The position numbers were made by a program, and so were the translations under genes. Below the pieces are notes generated by a model. The model was not told where the DNA came from. It saw only the letters and a program-made list of their open reading frames with translations, and ran no database searches. 64,000 nucleotides of DNA from the NCBI RefSeq assembly GCF_000519185.1, contig NZ_JAFA01000012.1:79063-143062 (forward strand). Direction: 5' to 3'. Shown one piece after another: positions 62,766 through 64,000 of this stretch (position 1 is its first letter; every line of letters begins with the position of its first letter). The stretch is from Paraburkholderia nodosa DSM 21604. GTDB taxonomy: Bacteria; Pseudomonadota; Gammaproteobacteria; Burkholderiales; Burkholderiaceae.

Positions 62766-63479
62766 ATGCAAAAGAAGACGGTCCGCAGTGCCCCGTTGCC
62801 CGCCTATGAGCAGATCAAGCGTCACGTGCTCGCGCAGATCGAAAGCGGCGCCTTGGGGCCCGGCGACGTGGTGCCCTCCGAAACGGAACTGGTCAAAGAG
62901 TTCGGCGTGGCGCGCATGACGGTGTCGCGCGCACTGCGCGAGTTGATGGCCGAAGGCGTGCTGAACCGCGTGCGCGGCTCGGGCACCTACGTGGCGCCGC
63001 GCCAGTACGAATCGACGGTGCTGCAGATCCGCAATATCGCCGACGAAATCGCGGCGCGCGGCCATCGGCATGCGGCACGCGTGCTGGAACTGGAGTCGAG
63101 CGACGATCCGAATGCGATCTCCGCGCTCGAACTCGACGCCGGGCCGGTGTTCCACTCGCGCATCGTGCACAGCGAAGAGGGCGAGCCGATCCAGTACGAG
63201 GACCGCTACGTGAACCCCGAGGTGTTCCCCGAATACCTCGCTCAGGACTTCACCGTCGAAACGCCGAATCACTACATGGTGCGCCTCGCGCCGATCCAGC
63301 GCGCCGAGTTCCGCATCTACGCGCAGAAGCCCGACGCGCGCGTGCGGCAGTACCTGGAGATGGAAATCGGCGAGCCTTGCCTGCTGTTGCTGCGGCGCAC
63401 GTGGGTGGGGCGTCATGTGGCGACTTCCGTGCGCCTGTGGCATCCAGCTTCGCGATTTCATCTGGCGGGCACTGTTTGA
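62766..63479 (+). CDS. hutC: GntR/UTRA histidine-utilisation repressor
   Basis: 237 residues. N-terminal GntR winged HTH (residues 10-80: P-A-Y-E-Q-I-K-R-H-V, S-E-T-E-L-V-K-E-F-G-V-A-R-M-T-V-S-R-A-L) and C-terminal UTRA ligand domain (about 95-235, R-N-I-A-D-E-I-A-A-R-G-H, P-I-Q-Y-E-D-R-Y-V-N-P). Repressor of hut genes, relieved by urocanate. TACAAT (62689-62694) is a possible -10. It stands before hutU with two HutC-type operators between. Confidence 0.93.
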   Translation: MQKKTVRSAPLPAYEQIKRHVLAQIESGALGPGDVVPSETELVKEFGVARMTVSRALRELMAEGVLNRVRGSGTYVAPRQYESTVLQIRNIADEIAARGHRHAARVLELESSDDPNAISALELDAGPVFHSRIVHSEEGEPIQYEDRYVNPEVFPEYLAQDFTVETPNHYMVRLAPIQRAEFRIYAQKPDARVRQYLEMEIGEPCLLLLRRTWVGRHVATSVRLWHPASRFHLAGTV

Positions 63480-63680
63480 ACAGGGCGGCGAGGCCGCTCG
63501 TTTCCCGCTGTTGACCTTCTGAACCGCACACCACCGGACGCTCAAGCGCGCCTTGCCGCCCGGTTCCCAGCGCTCCGTCCCTCCTGATCCCTATCTGCTT
63601 CAAGCCAGCCTCTTTCGCTTGCGCGAGTGGTCTGGTCGCCTCCGCGCGCCATTCGCCGTGTCAGTCTGTTTGCAGACGTC

Positions 63681-63692
63681 TTGTCTAGACAA
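63681..63692. promoter_or_regulatory. HutC operator 1
   Basis: TTGTCTAGACAA is a perfect 12-bp palindrome with the HutC/GntR core GT-N-TA-N-AC. Confidence 0.8.
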
Positions 63693-63785
63693 AGCTTTCA
63701 CCGATCTCCCGTCGCTCTTCGCTCCTGTAGCCTGATTCCCGCTATTTACCTCAGGGTAACTACTAACCCACGTTTGATCAAAACG

Positions 63786-63801
63786 AGTTGTATATACAAC
63801 T
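63786..63801. promoter_or_regulatory. HutC operator 2
   Basis: AGTTGTATATACAACT is a perfect 16-bp palindrome with core GTATATAC; it overlaps the putative -10 of hutU. The distance between the two operator centres is about 107 bp, near ten helical turns, which would allow looping. Confidence 0.85.
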
Positions 63802-63896
63802 TGGCGGCGGTAGACTTAGCCCACGTTGCAGCGCTCATTGCACCTCCGCGGGCGCAGCCCTTCAGCTTGCTACCCAGACTCGACGGACCCGAACAA

Positions 63897-64000
63897 ATGA
63901 ACCACCCGAACTTCACCGACCCGCGCCTCGACCCGACCCGCACGATCCGCGCGCCGCGCGGCAGCGAGAAGGTCTGCAAGACCTGGCTGGCGGAAGCCGC
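63897..64000 (+). CDS. hutU: Urocanate hydratase, N-terminal fragment (cut by window edge)
   Basis: The first 34 codons read M-N-H-P-N-F-T-D-P-R-L-D-P-T and continue R-I/A-P-R-G-S-E-K-V-C-K-T-W-L-A-E-A. Start of urocanases is R-x-x-R-A-P-R-G-x-x-x-x-C-K-x-W-x-x-E-A, matched here. The enzyme hydrates urocanate to imidazolone propionate, the second step of histidine breakdown. Position after hutC and the operators supports the call. The gene continues beyond the window. Confidence 0.92.
   Translation, partial: MNHPNFTDPRLDPTRTIRAPRGSEKVCKTWLAEA

Larger units (their letters stand above)
63480..63896. other. 417-nt hutC-hutU control region
   Basis: No gene. Contains two HutC-type palindromes and a weak promoter: TTGATC (63774-63779) with TACAAC (63795-63800, 15-bp spacer) overlapping the second operator, as expected for direct repression of hutU. 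Confidence 0.55.

Overview
The window is high-GC bacterial chromosome with dense, short-spaced operons and GC-rich third codon positions. Gene content (pcaHG with PcaQ, an OmpC-type 16-strand porin, many LysR regulators, paired MFS and RND exporters, a hut locus, CCTACTTTTCTTTGCC-type intergenic palindromes) points to a betaproteobacterium of the Burkholderiaceae, most like Paraburkholderia or a close relative. I saw no rRNA, tRNA, CRISPR array, transposase or prophage gene; the region reads as ordinary accessory or secondary-replicon DNA rich in catabolism and transport.

Layout. 0-4 kb: an NnrU-like membrane protein, then protocatechuate 3,4-dioxygenase (pcaHG) with its divergent activator pcaQ and an XRE-cupin regulator. 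4.5-9 kb: small conserved unknowns, a lipoprotein, a porin and a candidate short RNA. 9.1-12.5 kb: a four-gene translationally coupled operon (CDP-alcohol phosphotransferase, Fe(II)/2-oxoglutarate oxygenase, flippase-like membrane protein, nucleotidyltransferase) that looks like a pathway for an activated, possibly hydroxylated polar headgroup. 12.7-16 kb: DHA2 exporter and gamma-glutamyltransferase. 16-20 kb: a flavin monooxygenase/DUF2783 pair flanked by two LuxR-type regulators, with a shared operator-like motif. 20-25.3 kb: DedA-rhodanese fusion, second DHA2 exporter, aldo/keto reductase, carbonic anhydrase. 25.6-29.4 kb: a sulfonate/nitrate-type ABC importer with two permeases. 29.6-36.7 kb: MFS and regulator pair, BON-domain protein, and the valine/methylmalonate-semialdehyde genes mmsA-mmsB with a divergent LysR gene.

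36.8-46 kb: squalene/phytoene synthase, unknowns, a stand-alone BamA paralogue, a 555-bp composite inverted repeat, then a LysR / M20 amidohydrolase / MHS transporter unit. 46.9-53.1 kb: a complete tripartite RND efflux operon whose adaptor carries a C-terminal OmpA-like peptidoglycan-binding domain. 53.2-57.5 kb: small unknowns, an ankyrin protein, AtoE-type short-chain fatty acid transporter, 1-Cys peroxiredoxin. 57.6-62.7 kb: a second ABC importer divergent from an OmpR-type two-component system. The right edge holds hutC and the first codons of hutU, with two HutC-type palindromic operators between them.

The most promising items for something new are the headgroup operon at 9.1-12.5 kb, the adaptor-OmpA fusion, the identically spaced operator/-10 pairs near the two LuxR genes (one heading a possible short RNA), and the composite palindrome. 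Gene functions are homology inferences from recognisable motifs; no database search was run.
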